Source: Crocinitomix sp.
GTDB lineage: Bacteria; Bacteroidota; Bacteroidia; Flavobacteriales_D; Crocinitomicaceae
Direction of reading: 5' to 3'
DNA: 15,764 nt
NCBI GenBank assembly: GCA_020849935.1
Contig: JADZFJ010000229.1
Location: 1-15,764, forward strand
Positions 6,198-12,981 of the stretch are shown piece by piece (positions within the stretch are counted from its first letter, which is position 1; every line of letters begins with the position of its first letter). Below the pieces are notes generated by a model. The model saw only the letters and a list, made by a program, of their open reading frames with translations. It made no database searches and was not told the origin of the DNA. The translations under genes and the position numbers were made by a program.

Positions 6198-6474
6198 AAC
6201 ATTTGATCAAATCCTTGACGAGAAATACGGGAAAAAAGGGAATGCCGAAAGAGAGAAGTTTGATGCCGATTCTCTGGCTTTTAGATTAGGGGTTATGTTG
6301 AAAGAGGCGCGTATTGAGGCGAATTTGACACAAGAAGAACTGGCAGAAAAAACTGGCACAAAAAAAAGCTACATTTCAAGAATTGAACGTGGCTTAAGTG
6401 ATATTCAAATTTCTACCTATTTTCGATTAATTGAGCTTGGCTTAGGGAAACATTTAAACATTTCAATTGGGTAG
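6184..6474 (+). CDS. HigA-like antitoxin, Xre-family helix-turn-helix protein
   Basis: A 96-aa antitoxin with a Cro/C1-type HTH at about residues 35-88: LGVMLKEARIEANLTQEEL, then AEKTGTKKSYISRIERG with the recognition helix around SYISRIERG. The N-terminal 30 residues (FDQILDEKYGKKGNAEREKF) are typical of HigA partners of Gp49-like toxins. It should bind and neutralise the upstream toxin and repress the shared promoter, probably at the palindrome 5823-5840. The gene starts inside the toxin's 3' end, so the two are translationally coupled. It is intact, so the locus still provides antitoxin even if the toxin is damaged. From 6475 to 6625 the sequence is AT-rich, with no gene or clear terminator. 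Confidence 0.9.
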   Translation: MKNIKTFDQILDEKYGKKGNAEREKFDADSLAFRLGVMLKEARIEANLTQEELAEKTGTKKSYISRIERGLSDIQISTYFRLIELGLGKHLNISIG

Positions 6475-6625
6475 ATGACAATTACAATCCTTGTACACGT
6501 ATAGCGAAAGTTAATGAATGTGTTTAATTTAAGGAATTTGCAATGCTGATCACTAAAATTTCATTTTTCTTTTGAAAGCTTCTTTTTATGAAAATCTCAA
6601 ATTCCGCTTTTTTCTTAATTAAAAC

Positions 6626-6760
6626 AGCGAAAACCCCATTTATTTTTCAGCCGTTGGGTGCGAACTTAGAGAGGTGGTAGAAAAAATGAAACACATGCAC
6701 GGAAAATTTCGCATTCCAACCATCTTACAGATATTAGATACTGAAACAAAGGCAGATTAA
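6626..6760 (+). pseudogene. Displaced 3' fragment of an endonuclease V gene
   Basis: These 135 bp align without gaps to the last 135 bp of the intact endonuclease V gene (5315-5449), stop codon included, with 120 of 135 bases identical by eye. The frame reads from SENPIYFSAVGCEL to LQILDTETKAD. Of 13 differing codons, 7 are synonymous and most of the other changes are conservative (I/F, T/A, I/V, V/M, V/I; one E/R). That pattern indicates a tail that diverged while still coding, not a recent duplicate decaying in place. Homology ends abruptly upstream of AGCGAAAA (6626) and at the stop codon. There is no start codon or upstream domain, so it is non-functional. The 1311-bp offset brackets the toxin-antitoxin operon. 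Confidence 0.85.
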
Positions 6761-6780
6761 AGTAGAAGCGAATGGTATCT

Positions 6781-6802
6781 GATCCCCATCACGTTGGGAA
6801 TC
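6781..6802. repeat. Degenerate REP-like palindrome
   Basis: GATCCCCATCACGTTGGGAATC is an imperfect inverted repeat of the CCCCAAC/GTTGGGG type seen at 1505-1595 and 4547-4675. It begins 20 bp after the displaced endonuclease V tail and is followed by the C-rich AAGCCGCCC. It may mark the right edge of the accessory island. Confidence 0.45.
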
Positions 6803-6841
6803 GAAGCCGCCCAATTGTGAATGAGAAAAAGAAGAAGAACC

Positions 6842-7219
6842 CTAAACTACTTGTGAAAGTTTTTCTAGGTACTCGTTAAATCGATGGCTTTGTGTCAATT
6901 TTTCATCCCCAACAATTAACACACTTTTTGGTTTGTTATTTTCTAACCAAAAACGCAACGAAGCTACAGAAGCACTCATGGTTGCATTAATGTCAATTTG
7001 ATGCGTTGGTTTGTGAATTCGTTCAAGAGATTCACGCAATTCTTTAATTTCTTTCGAAACATTGTGATCTTCTTGAATAATGACCATAGAATCTGCAATC
7101 TCTAAAATTGACGACTTGCCGTCAAACGTTTCAACAGCAACGTTTTTTTGCTTCGCCCATACTGAAATGGCCTCTGCAAAATGATCTTCATTGCGTAAAA
7201 CTACTTTTTTTAATAACAT
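6842..7219 (-). CDS. Small hypothetical protein
   Basis: A 125-aa soluble protein that I do not recognise. It has no signal peptide, membrane span or cysteine. Residues 1-60 look like a short alpha/beta segment (MLLKKVVLRNEDHFAEAISVW, then ETFDGKSSILEIADSMVIIQED). A charged, probably helical stretch follows (KEIKELRESLERIHKP, about 61-76), then an alpha/beta end with SVLIVGDEKLTQSHRFNEYLEKL. The start is supported by a TAATTTTG box 25 nt upstream and a purine-rich TTAGGAG just before the ATG, one of the few Shine-Dalgarno-like sites here. It lies downstream of the heme A synthase gene on the same strand, with a 132-bp gap and its own promoter. No function can be assigned. Confidence 0.7.
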   Translation of the reverse strand: MLLKKVVLRNEDHFAEAISVWAKQKNVAVETFDGKSSILEIADSMVIIQEDHNVSKEIKELRESLERIHKPTHQIDINATMSASVASLRFWLENNKPKSVLIVGDEKLTQSHRFNEYLEKLSQVV

Positions 7220-7244
7220 AACTCCTAATGGATATAACGGGCTA

Positions 7245-7252
7245 CAAAATTA
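7245..7252 (-). promoter_or_regulatory. -7 box TAATTTTG of the small hypothetical gene
   Basis: The minus strand reads TAATTTTG, an exact TAnnTTTG match, followed by 25 nt and the ATG at 7219. The leader contains TTAGGAG next to the start codon. No -33 TTTG was found at the usual spacing. Confidence 0.5.
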
Positions 7253-7351
7253 GTGCTTTTTTCGGGATAAAAGCTAAATACTTTGCTTTTTTTTTATTCT
7301 TTTTTGAGCTATAAATTTTGGCGCTTGCAGTCTTCTATTTAATCGAGTGGT

Positions 7352-8371
7352 TTAGTGGTGCATTTCAACCTGTCCACGTTTTAAATAGGACAAACTAAAA
7401 AGTTGAAGCGCAAATAAAACACAGGCAAATAACAAGTGCATCGGCTGAACAAAAGCAGGCATTCCAGCGTACGAAAATAAAACTCCAGTCACAAACAAAC
7501 CAATTAAGATTCCTAAAATGTACTTAACAGATCTAAATCCATAATTAGCTTTTTGATTGAGCCAAAATAAAATCACATTCGCCCCAAGCAGGATCCAAGA
7601 AAAAGAACGATGGAAAAGAGAATCTCCTTCCATGCTATCAATCCACAAAGCGCGCTCAACCCCTTCTTTCACCATAAAATCAACTTCTTGTCTTACTTGT
7701 GCTCCTAATATCACTTGAACAAATGTCAACAAAATCGAAAAATAAAATAGCCATCGAAACACAGGAGAAATCTGCTGAACCACTGTTGGTGTTTGACAAC
7801 TACGAATAATATAAATTTGAACCACCACAATAAGCAAGGCAAACAACATGTGTAAGGTAATGATCCAAGGAACTAGGTTGGTGGACACAACGACTGAACC
7901 TAACCAACCTTCAAAGCCCATCAAAACTAAATTTAAAAAGGTTAAAAAAACCAAGGTACGGTTAGATCGGTAGCGAATGAGAGTCCAAATCAATAGAATT
8001 AACACCGCATTGCCCGCTAAAAATCCTACCAAACGGTTGCCATATTCGGTCCATGTTTTTGTGGCATTAAAATCTTCTTCTTTCAACAATTCTGGATTTG
8101 TACGCAAGGATTCAGCTTCCGAACTCATCCCAATCAGGTCAAGTAGCGAAGCAAATTTGAAGATTTTAACCTTGCGATATTCAGCATATTTTTCTTTGTA
8201 ATCAACAGGTAATTGATCAGCTGACGTCGGTGGAATTATTTGATCAAAACATTTAGGCCAATCTGGGCATCCCATACCTGCACCAGCCGAACGGACAACA
8301 CTCCCAGCTATAATCACTAAAAAGATCAAAACCAAGGTAATCCAAGCAAAACGAATATAACCTTTACTCAT
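7352..8371 (-). CDS. ctaA: Heme A synthase, COX15/CtaA family
   Basis: A 339-aa integral membrane protein of about eight helices. The family oxidises the C8 methyl of heme O to formyl, making heme A for cytochrome oxidase. It has the paired four-helix-bundle layout, with GSVVRSAGAGMGCPDWPKC at 23-41 carrying the Cys35/Cys41 pair of the first extracytoplasmic loop, and a long loop at 42-107. Heme-ligand histidines are visible in TLHM (His174), LFHRSFSW (His254) and QPMHLLF (His312). At the fourth position, where Bacillus CtaA has EYxHR, this protein reads EYGNR with Asn112. I believe Bacteroidota homologs often show Asn there, but cannot confirm it. TACTTTTG lies just upstream. No heme O synthase gene is in the window. 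Confidence 0.9.
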   Translation of the reverse strand: MSKGYIRFAWITLVLIFLVIIAGSVVRSAGAGMGCPDWPKCFDQIIPPTSADQLPVDYKEKYAEYRKVKIFKFASLLDLIGMSSEAESLRTNPELLKEEDFNATKTWTEYGNRLVGFLAGNAVLILLIWTLIRYRSNRTLVFLTFLNLVLMGFEGWLGSVVVSTNLVPWIITLHMLFALLIVVVQIYIIRSCQTPTVVQQISPVFRWLFYFSILLTFVQVILGAQVRQEVDFMVKEGVERALWIDSMEGDSLFHRSFSWILLGANVILFWLNQKANYGFRSVKYILGILIGLFVTGVLFSYAGMPAFVQPMHLLFACVLFALQLFSLSYLKRGQVEMHH

Positions 8372-8392
8372 TTAAATGATTTTTTTTCACCA

Positions 8393-8400
8393 CAAAAGTA
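8393..8400 (-). promoter_or_regulatory. -7 box TACTTTTG of the heme A synthase gene
   Basis: The minus strand reads TACTTTTG, an exact TAnnTTTG match 21 nt before the ATG at 8371. A TTG lies 13 nt upstream of the box, closer than the usual -33 spacing. The gene may also receive read-through from the glutathione peroxidase gene, whose stop codon is 84 bp upstream. Confidence 0.5.
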
Positions 8401-8455
8401 CATGCTTTTAATTCAAAAAAAGGTTTGTTTAATAGTTTTCTTGCACGTTTTTTTC

Positions 8456-8938
8456 TTACAAAAGTTTTAAAATATCCGCTTCAATTTTTTCAGGATTGGT
8501 AATTGGCGAATAGCGTTTAATGACATTTCCATTTTTATCCAATAAAAACTTAGTAAAGTTCCATTTAATGCGGCTGCTAAACCAACTACCCGATTTTTTT
8601 TTCAACCACGTAAAAAGCGGATGTGCGGTTGACCCATTGACATCAATTTTTTCCAGTAATTGAAAAGAAACACCGTGATTAATTGCGCACGATTCCTCCA
8701 TCATTTCATTTGTGACAGGTTCCTGACTTCCAAATTGATTGCATGGAAATCCTAAAACAACCAAACCTCGATCTTGATATTTTACATGAAGCAATTCTAA
8801 TCCTCCAAATTGAGGAGTTAGCCCACATTTTGTCGCGGTATTCACGATCAGAACCACTTTTCCTTTTAAGGTGTCTAAAGGATATGGTTTGCCATTTGGG
8901 TAATTAAAACCTAATTTATAAAACTCTGATTCGCTCAT
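8456..8938 (-). CDS. Glutathione peroxidase family thiol peroxidase
   Basis: A 160-aa protein of the thioredoxin-fold glutathione peroxidase family, which reduces hydroperoxides. The peroxidatic Cys38 lies in NTATKCGLTPQ, where mammalian enzymes have selenocysteine. Gln72 is in FPCNQFGSQEP, and Trp126/Asn127 in IKWNFTKF complete the catalytic tetrad. Cys66 and Cys84 are further cysteines; Cys84 is placed like the resolving residue of thioredoxin-dependent members, so thioredoxin is the more likely reductant. There is no signal peptide, so it is cytosolic. GAGGAAATAG just before the ATG is a plausible ribosome site. It is divergent from the outer-membrane protein genes across a 125-bp gap; no good TAnnTTTG box was seen on its side. 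Confidence 0.93.
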   Translation of the reverse strand: MSESEFYKLGFNYPNGKPYPLDTLKGKVVLIVNTATKCGLTPQFGGLELLHVKYQDRGLVVLGFPCNQFGSQEPVTNEMMEESCAINHGVSFQLLEKIDVNGSTAHPLFTWLKKKSGSWFSSRIKWNFTKFLLDKNGNVIKRYSPITNPEKIEADILKLL

Positions 8939-9032
8939 TTCTATTTCCTCATTTTCGTATGAAGGTATAACACTTTAACCACTCTTTAGTTCTTTTTTAA
9001 TTATTTAAAACTAGTCTAAACGTTTTTTAATG

Positions 9033-9040
9033 TATCTTAG
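9033..9040 (+). promoter_or_regulatory. Candidate -7 box TATCTTAG for the outer-membrane gene pair
   Basis: TATCTTAG differs from TAnnTTTG at one base and lies 23 nt before the ATG at 9064. The same TTAG variant (TACCTTAG) precedes the PKD-repeat gene. No -33 TTTG is evident. Confidence 0.4.
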
Positions 9041-9063
9041 TCCTACATTAATGCTTTAAAGCC

Positions 9064-9711
9064 ATGTTGATACTCAAAAAAAATGCTTGTTTTATTTTTT
9101 TGTTTCTGTTCAATCAAATTAGTTTTTCTCAAGAAAATCGGTCGTATTTAGACAAAGGTGATTTTACCTTAGGCTTGCGCACGACTATCAGCATTTTTGA
9201 ACATGATAAAGTTCCAGCCCTAGGAACAGGTGGCCAATTTAGGCTTCAAATTTTTGATTTTTTAAGCACCGAATGGTTTGCCGATTGGATTACCATGGAT
9301 TTAAAAGGGGCTGGCACCCGTCAAAATGCACATATTGGTTGGTCGGTGCTTTTTTATTTAAACAAAAAAACTCGCTTTAATCCTTATTTTATTGCAGGAC
9401 ATTGTTTTGATTTTGCACAAGTTACACCTCTAGGAACGCCTTATATAGATCGCTCAAGTGAAAAAATCAGTCGTTGGAGTTCGGCGGTGCAAGCAGGGTT
9501 GGGTGCTCATTATTTTTTGACCAATCGCTTTAATTGTACCTTTTCGGCGCAATACATGTTGCATCTGGGCCAACATTTAGAATATAATTTAAGTCCTGTT
9601 GGAGACGGATATTATTTAGAGACAAATCCTTCAAACCACGAAGAAGTGGGAGTAGAAGGACATGTTTTATTGACATTTAGTTTAAATTACAGACTTGGAG
9701 ATTTATGGTAA
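9064..9711 (+). CDS. Outer-membrane beta-barrel protein of unknown function
   Basis: A 215-aa exported protein. Residues 1-22 form a signal peptide (LLKK-type basic start, FIFLFLFNQISFSQ). The rest shows alternating polar and hydrophobic strands with aromatic girdle residues typical of a small barrel of perhaps eight strands, for example FTLGLRTTISIF, WSVLFYLNKKTRFNPYFIAGH and SAVQAGLGAHYFL. The last strand is LLTFSLNYRLGDLW. It has no OmpA-type peptidoglycan-binding domain. Its stop codon overlaps the start of the next barrel gene (9705-9711), so the two are co-transcribed and coupled. The family resembles generic Bacteroidota porin-like proteins; cargo or role is not evident. Confidence 0.75.
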   Translation: MLILKKNACFIFLFLFNQISFSQENRSYLDKGDFTLGLRTTISIFEHDKVPALGTGGQFRLQIFDFLSTEWFADWITMDLKGAGTRQNAHIGWSVLFYLNKKTRFNPYFIAGHCFDFAQVTPLGTPYIDRSSEKISRWSSAVQAGLGAHYFLTNRFNCTFSAQYMLHLGQHLEYNLSPVGDGYYLETNPSNHEEVGVEGHVLLTFSLNYRLGDLW

Positions 9712-10286
9712 GAGGATTTTTAATCAAAGGACTTTGGATTGGTTTATTAAGTTGGTCAACTTATAGCTTTGGCACCGAAATGACGGACGATTTTGGTGTA
9801 CCGAAAATAAAAGCTGCACTCTCTTTTTCACCGGGTTTTTTAACGGAAAACACCAAGACGATTCAATTGCATGGGTATTTGGGTTTTCGCCCAAAAACTG
9901 GGCGAATTGAATTAAGGGGCGATGGGTTTTATTTTTTAGATTCCTTTGGCGATCGACCACGATTTACCATCAATCATCAATTGTATGCAGGTGCATTTTA
10001 TCGGTTTTCTGATCAACGTTTTCAACCTTATGTAGGATTTCAACCAGGAATCGCCTATTCACAATCGTCCGAATTTGGGGTATTGAATGATGAAACAAAT
10101 GAAATAGAATTCAAAAAAACCATTAATCCTGTTGGTTCTGTGGCAGGTGGCGTTGATTTTTTTTCCGAAAAGCTCTTTTTTATGTTTGTGGAAACACGGT
10201 ATATTTTCGGAAAACACAAAGCCGATTCGTACCCCGTTTTTTTAGATGAATTTCGAATTTCATTTGGGTTGGGATTCCATTTTTAG
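9705..10286 (+). CDS. Outer-membrane beta-barrel protein, second of a coupled pair
   Basis: A 193-aa exported protein with a signal peptide in residues 1-22 (FLIKGLWIGLLSWSTYSFG). Amphipathic strands follow, such as TIQLHGYLGFRPKTGRIELRG, HQLYAGAFYRF, FQPYVGFQPGIAYS and LFFMFVETRYIFG. It ends in ISFGLGFHF, with the C-terminal Phe expected for BAM-dependent barrels. The ATG lies within the ATGGTAA that ends the previous gene, a 7-bp overlap. The two proteins share a size range and a general layout, so they may cooperate or assemble together; I could not establish direct homology. After 10286 there is no clear terminator before the promoter of the PKD-repeat gene. Confidence 0.75.
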   Translation: MVRGFLIKGLWIGLLSWSTYSFGTEMTDDFGVPKIKAALSFSPGFLTENTKTIQLHGYLGFRPKTGRIELRGDGFYFLDSFGDRPRFTINHQLYAGAFYRFSDQRFQPYVGFQPGIAYSQSSEFGVLNDETNEIEFKKTINPVGSVAGGVDFFSEKLFFMFVETRYIFGKHKADSYPVFLDEFRISFGLGFHF

Positions 10287-10380
10287 GATTTCGGCGGTTT
10301 AATTGGCATTAAATTTGTCTCTCAAGATAAATAATTCACCCATTTTAAATAGTAATTGAAGGATTTACTTGGATTTTTAT

Positions 10381-10388
10381 TACCTTAG
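10381..10388 (+). promoter_or_regulatory. Candidate -7 box TACCTTAG, 8 nt before the PKD-repeat gene start
   Basis: TACCTTAG differs from TAnnTTTG at one base. An upstream TTG (10356-10358) gives a 22-bp spacer. The GTG at 10397 begins 8 nt after the box, consistent with a leaderless or nearly leaderless message. The box also overlaps the alternative GTG at 10388, which argues against that start. Confidence 0.45.
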
Positions 10389-10396
10389 TGCTGATT

Positions 10397-12568
10397 GTGA
10401 AAAATTTAACACTCATATTTACGTTTTTGTTCAGTTGGCAACTGAGCGCTTCGCACATTGTGGGAGGGGACATGTATTATGATTGTTTGGGAGGCACAAC
10501 TTACCGAATTACCTTAAAAGTTTACCGCGATTGTTTGTCAGATGGTGCGGCGTATGATCCAAACGTTCCGATTACTGTTTTTAATGGTTCGTTTGTTCAG
10601 ATTGATGAATTCACGATTGCCTTTCCGGGAAGTGATGTTTTAGATGTTTTGTTAGATAATCCATGCATTACTTTGCCTTCGGATATTTGTGTGGAAGAAG
10701 CTATTTATCAAAAAGTTGTCACTTTACCTCCTTCTGCAAATGGATACATTTTATCCTATCAACGCTGCTGCCGTGGACCTGCGGTGACTAATTTATTTGA
10801 TCCAGGCTCGCAAGGTTTAACCCTTCAAATTGACATTCCTAGTCCTGCCCTTGCTTCCTGCAATAGCAGTGCACGATTTACAAATTATCCGCCATTGGTT
10901 TTATGTGCTGGACAAGAATTAATTTTTGATCATTCTGCCACCGATCCGGATGGAGATGAATTGGTGTATCAATTGTGTACACCTTATGCGGGTGGAACCG
11001 ATTTAGATCCAGCTCCATCTCCCGCAAGTCCACCGCCGTATGACCCGATTGTTTGGGCAGGCGGAATTACAGAAACAGATCCTTTTGGAGCAGGAGATAT
11101 TTCGATTGATCCAGTGACAGGGCTTTTAACTGCTGTGCCTGAAGCGCCAGGTTTATATGTGGTGGGCGTCTGTGTGCAAGAATTTCGAGCGGGTGTTTTA
11201 ATTAGTACCTCTCGCCGCGACTTCTTATTTAGGGTGCTTAATTGTGAAATTGAGTTGGAAGCTGAAATCGTTCCTCAAACAGAATTGGTTACTTTTTTAA
11301 GTTATTGCCAAGGATTAGACGTTGTTTTTGAAAATAATAGTTACGGTGGTGATTTTTATGCGTGGGATTTTGGAGTACCCGGAATTGGAACAGATGTCAG
11401 TACCGAATTTGAACCGACTTATACGTTTCCAAGTCCAGGAACCTACGAAGTTATGTTGGTGGTAAATCCAGGATGGCCTTGCACCGACACTTCGACGGAA
11501 ACATTTATTGTGCAAAATGCAATCACTGCTTATTTCGCGCCACCTAGCCCGCAATGTATTGTAGGGAATAGTTTTGATTTTGTGGGGGAAGGAACCTATC
11601 CTCCTGCCGCCGATGGAACCATTTTTGAATGGGATTTTGGTGGATTTTCAGTGCCGCTCACTTCTAATCTTGAAAGTCCTACCAACGTTGTATTTACGGC
11701 GGGTGGACCGCATACAGTGACCTACACTGTCACCTACGAAGTTTGTGAAGAAAGTCATACCGAAGAAATTTTTGTGTACGCCGAACCTACCATTGGTTTT
11801 AGTGTGCCCGATGAGTTAAAATGTGCGCCTTACAGTGCGGTTTTTACGGATTTGTCTTTTGCGCATACCGAAATTTTTTATTTATGGGATTTTGGTGATT
11901 CTATTGGCACTTCTTCTGAAGCCAATCCTACTTATATATACAACGATGTAGGCTTGTATGATGTTACTTTAACCATTTGGACCACCTCGGGTTGTATCGA
12001 CACCCTTACCTTAACTCGCGAAGATTTAATTGAGATTTTTCCAAAACCAACCGCCAATTTTACGGTTACACCCGAAGAACAAGATGAATATCACGCCGAT
12101 TTTTTCTTTACAAACCTTTCTGAAGACGAAGTAGAACATTGGTTTTATTTTGCTGATGGCTTTTTTTCTCAAGAAGAAACCGTTTGGCACAATTATAACG
12201 ATCCTGGTGTTTATTATCCTTTTATTATTGCCGAAAACGAGTATGGATGTAGGGATCGTTTTTCTCAAAAGATTACGGTGACGCCAATTATTCCAGTCAT
12301 TGTTCCAAATGCGTTTACGCCTGATGGTAATTCGTTTAACAATATTTTCCAGCCGATTTTTTACGAAAGTCAGGTTTTTCAATTATTTATATATGACCGT
12401 TGGGGCGAGTTAATTTATTCGGCCAACGAATTTGAAGCTTCGTGGGACGGAACCTATCAAAATGGAATTTTAGCACCTGATGGCGTGTATGTTTGGAAGA
12501 TCATTTACACCGCATTTGACACCAATTTACCAGTAGAAATTGGAGGACATGTCACCTTGTTGAGGTAA
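10397..12568 (+). CDS. Secreted PKD-repeat protein with type B T9SS sorting domain (gliding-motility-associated C-terminal domain)
   Basis: A 723-aa surface or secreted protein. The signal peptide is residues 1-18 (KNLTLIFTFLFSWQLSA). The first 280 residues form a conserved module of this group, opening with SHIVGGDMYYDCLGG and containing SYQRCCRG. PKD-like repeats follow at about 285-372, 378-462, 465-548 and 555-630, marked by YAWDFG, FEWDFGG and YLWDFGD; the fourth is degenerate (WFYFADG). The last 90 residues are a type B sorting domain: VPNAFTPDGNSFNN, then LFIYDRWGELIY, WDGTY and APDGVYVWKI. That domain directs export through the type IX system. GTG 10397 is chosen over GTG 10388 because the latter overlaps the -7 box and would put extra residues before the Lys-Asn start of the signal peptide. 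Its function is probably adhesin-like. Confidence 0.88.
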   Translation: MKNLTLIFTFLFSWQLSASHIVGGDMYYDCLGGTTYRITLKVYRDCLSDGAAYDPNVPITVFNGSFVQIDEFTIAFPGSDVLDVLLDNPCITLPSDICVEEAIYQKVVTLPPSANGYILSYQRCCRGPAVTNLFDPGSQGLTLQIDIPSPALASCNSSARFTNYPPLVLCAGQELIFDHSATDPDGDELVYQLCTPYAGGTDLDPAPSPASPPPYDPIVWAGGITETDPFGAGDISIDPVTGLLTAVPEAPGLYVVGVCVQEFRAGVLISTSRRDFLFRVLNCEIELEAEIVPQTELVTFLSYCQGLDVVFENNSYGGDFYAWDFGVPGIGTDVSTEFEPTYTFPSPGTYEVMLVVNPGWPCTDTSTETFIVQNAITAYFAPPSPQCIVGNSFDFVGEGTYPPAADGTIFEWDFGGFSVPLTSNLESPTNVVFTAGGPHTVTYTVTYEVCEESHTEEIFVYAEPTIGFSVPDELKCAPYSAVFTDLSFAHTEIFYLWDFGDSIGTSSEANPTYIYNDVGLYDVTLTIWTTSGCIDTLTLTREDLIEIFPKPTANFTVTPEEQDEYHADFFFTNLSEDEVEHWFYFADGFFSQEETVWHNYNDPGVYYPFIIAENEYGCRDRFSQKITVTPIIPVIVPNAFTPDGNSFNNIFQPIFYESQVFQLFIYDRWGELIYSANEFEASWDGTYQNGILAPDGVYVWKIIYTAFDTNLPVEIGGHVTLLR

Positions 12569-12981
12569 TCGCCTTTCCCGAAATTGTTCATAAGTTTTGT
12601 CTTTAAAAAAAAGAAAAGATTAGACAAATTTCATCACCTTTGTACAGCAAAAAGAAACATTTTTTTTGTTGGTGTTTTTCCTAGTTCAACCGAATAACAC
12701 TAGTTCATTTTAACTTTTGGTAGAGTAAAAAATGAATGCCTATTTTATCCGCCGCAAGGTGGATGTCAAAAAAATAGTATTTCATTGGCAGAACGTAAAT
12801 TGTTTACGGTCTAATAGAATTATTTTGCGTTCAAAAGAATAGCAGAGGATTAATTTTTTGGTAGAAGTTATTCCATTGTAGAATTTTTAAACGGCTGAGG
12901 CTGGTTAAAAATAACAATGGTTAATGCCAACATGACAAGTTGTTTAGGTTGGATTAAAATTAACAACTAAAAAAAATTAAA
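12569..12981. other. 413-bp gap with small hairpins; possible leader or non-coding RNA
   Basis: There is no coding frame of interest here. CACCTTTG (12635-12642) misses the -7 consensus by one base. ATCCGCC-GCAA-GGTGGAT (12747-12764) is a 7-bp stem with one G-U pair and a GNRA tetraloop. CGTAAA-TTG-TTTACG (12794-12808) is a perfect 6-bp stem. TTTTGGTAGA occurs twice (12715-12724 and 12856-12865). The features could belong to a structured leader of the polymerase IV gene or an independent RNA. I recognise no known RNA family, and no terminator was found for the PKD-repeat gene. Confidence 0.35.

Noticed and set aside
5450..6625. Integron-type attC sites around the toxin-antitoxin pair
   Set aside because: I found no paired RYYYAAC/GTTRRRY boxes at the borders, and the gene-tail duplication fits an insertion into the endonuclease V gene better.
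7265..7290. AAAGC/GCTTT hairpin with a nearby T run between heme A synthase and the small gene
   Set aside because: The long T run is on the plus strand, where no gene ends. On the minus strand only four T residues follow a 5-bp AT-rich stem.
11315..12382. Antisense frames inside the PKD-repeat gene
   Set aside because: They are shadows of a long, well-supported gene, and their composition is not protein-like.
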